Shown piece after piece: positions 6,988 through 7,733 of a stretch of 7,733 nt of DNA. The position numbers were made by a program, and so were the translations under genes. Positions within the stretch are counted from its first letter, which is position 1. Every line of letters starts with the position of its first letter. A model generated the notes under the pieces. It was not told the origin of the DNA. It did no database searches and saw only the letters and a list, made by a program, of their open reading frames with translations. This DNA comes from JAQXDR01 sp038138625. GTDB taxonomy: Bacteria; Pseudomonadota; Alphaproteobacteria; Rhodobacterales; Rhodobacteraceae. The stretch covers positions 1 to 7,733 of the forward strand of contig JAYQEA010000142.1 in assembly GCA_038138625.1 (NCBI GenBank). The letters run 5' to 3'.

Positions 6988-7006
6988 CGTGCTGTATCAA
7001 AGCACG
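6988..7006 (+). terminator. Small hairpin, possible end of the peroxidase-DCC transcript
   Basis: CGTGCT (6988-6993) pairs perfectly with AGCACG (7001-7006) around a 7-base loop, 56 bases after the DCC gene stop. Only three Ts (ATTTG) follow, so intrinsic termination would be weak. Position makes it the best terminator candidate for the two-gene operon. Confidence 0.35.
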
Positions 7007-7298
7007 ATTTGAATAACAGTCCTGAGAATACCTGCGTCTATGCAGCGTCACAACCATTCAAAAATTTGATCGCGCACCACGTAATCGGTTCTCGACCTTG
7101 TCGCAGTAACCCGTACCCCGATCCGTTGGTACAACACCTGTCTACCATCTTTGCCTATTCACTGACACCGTCTAACCGGGACATATTTTTTGATCGGCTC
7201 GTGTTGGAGCGCATCGCCCGGCGCGACATAGAGCGGGATGCACCCATCAGTCCCAGATGACATCGCGAACTCTTTGACAAAACGCTGAACTGGTGAAT

Positions 7299-7316
7299 AA
7301 GGCCTCATGTGGCCTT
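7299..7316 (-). terminator. Small hairpin downstream of the minus-strand small gene
   Basis: AAGGCC (7299-7304) and GGCCTT (7311-7316) form a perfect 6-bp stem with a 6-base loop. Read on the minus strand it lies about 90 bases past the stop of the small gene at 7409-7687 and is followed by ATTCACC, with no real T-run. A terminator role is possible but weakly supported. Confidence 0.22.
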
Positions 7317-7408
7317 TGGCGGCAGGTCCTTCCTGGAACGTCTTCGTTGTGCTTAGATCACGACGCCGCATGGACAGATCGTTATTGGCAGCGTCCCGCA
7401 GACGCGCC

Positions 7409-7687
7409 TCAAACCACGGGTTCGGTCTGAATCCGACGCGCGCAATATCGTGTGTTCTCCGGGTTCTTCTGATACGTCTTGATAGTCGTGCGCAGGCGCC
7501 CCGTCGCACGCGCCACGGAATGGATACTGCGCTCAGCATCCAAGATCCGGCTACGGATCGTCGCGTCACTTTCCGTCAGAAATACCTGCTCTTCCTGTAT
7601 GACCAAAACGCTCCGAAGACGTGCAGGAGGATCAGTGCCAGATAATCGGCGCCCATCCGAGTGAGGCAATACTGCATGCCGTTTCAT
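7409..7687 (-). CDS. Hypothetical small protein with a helix-turn-helix-like segment
   Basis: A 92-residue open frame on the minus strand, not recognised as a named family. Its ATG (7687) is preceded, 7 bases away, by AAAGGA (plus-strand positions 7695-7700), a good ribosome binding site. This is the main reason to prefer it over overlapping frames at 7307-7645 (plus) and 7159-7569 (minus). Residues about 43-75 look like a DNA-binding helix-turn-helix, with the core SVARATGRLRTTIKTY. The N-terminal part is rich in Arg and Pro, and the protein ends shortly after a basic TRYCARRI stretch. The frame is also open upstream to the window edge (7732), so a longer protein starting outside cannot be excluded. 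It might be a regulator, or a remnant of a recombinase or transposase. Codon choice is GC-rich at third positions in the second half, as in the neighbouring genes, but less so in the first half. Confidence 0.4.
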   Translation of the reverse strand: MKRHAVLPHSDGRRLSGTDPPARLRSVLVIQEEQVFLTESDATIRSRILDAERSIHSVARATGRLRTTIKTYQKNPENTRYCARRIQTEPVV

Positions 7688-7733
7688 ACGCTTGTCCTTT
7701 GCAGATCCAGTGTGCCCGTCCGTTGCACCCGCC

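Larger units (their letters stand above)
6932..7408. other. Region without a supported gene, downstream of the redox operon
   Basis: About 480 bases with no convincing gene. A plus-strand frame at 7009-7260 (83 residues) has no clear ribosome binding site and no recognisable domain. A minus-strand frame running from an ATG at 7308 to 7159 would give 49 residues and is equally unrecognised. Two small hairpins, at 6988-7006 and 7299-7316, are listed separately. Confidence 0.55.

Noticed and set aside
7307..7645. 112-codon plus-strand frame opposite the small minus-strand gene
   Set aside because: No ribosome binding site and a very high Arg content typical of an antisense shadow. The minus-strand frame has the better start signal.

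Overview
The window looks like a chromosomal stretch from an alphaproteobacterium, most probably a marine Rhodobacteraceae (Roseobacter-type) species. This is inferred from moderately high GC, the character of the proteins and the form of the glutathione peroxidase. No rRNA or other taxonomic marker is present, so the placement is tentative.

Left two thirds (bases 3-5054): a complete glycerol-3-phosphate / glycerophosphodiester uptake operon on the + strand, in the same order as E. coli ugpBAECQ. ugpB (periplasmic binding protein) has lost only its start codon and most of its signal peptide to the window edge. A strong GC-rich hairpin follows it. Then come ugpA and ugpE (two membrane permeases), ugpC (ATPase) and a glycerophosphodiester phosphodiesterase in the ugpQ position. 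From ugpA onward the genes are tightly packed: 1-base overlap, 11-base gap, 4-base overlap. UgpB captures sn-glycerol-3-phosphate or glycerophosphodiesters, UgpA/E/C import them, and the phosphodiesterase releases glycerol-3-phosphate from the diesters. Any Pho-type promoter would lie upstream of the window.

Middle (5055-6005): about 950 bases with no gene I can support. There is only a weak promoter-like motif near its right end and a few short repeats.

Right part (6006-6931): a two-gene redox operon with a 4-base overlap. The first gene is an apparently exported glutathione-peroxidase-family protein with a complete catalytic tetrad and a resolving cysteine. The second is a small DCC-family (DUF393) protein with a CPLC thiol motif.

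Right end (6932-7733): mostly non-coding on what can be read. It has two small hairpins and one plausible small minus-strand gene (7409-7687) with a good ribosome binding site and a helix-turn-helix-like stretch. I recognise no mobile element, CRISPR array, tRNA or rRNA. I see no convincing new multi-gene system; the operons are of familiar types and the less explained material is in the two gaps.
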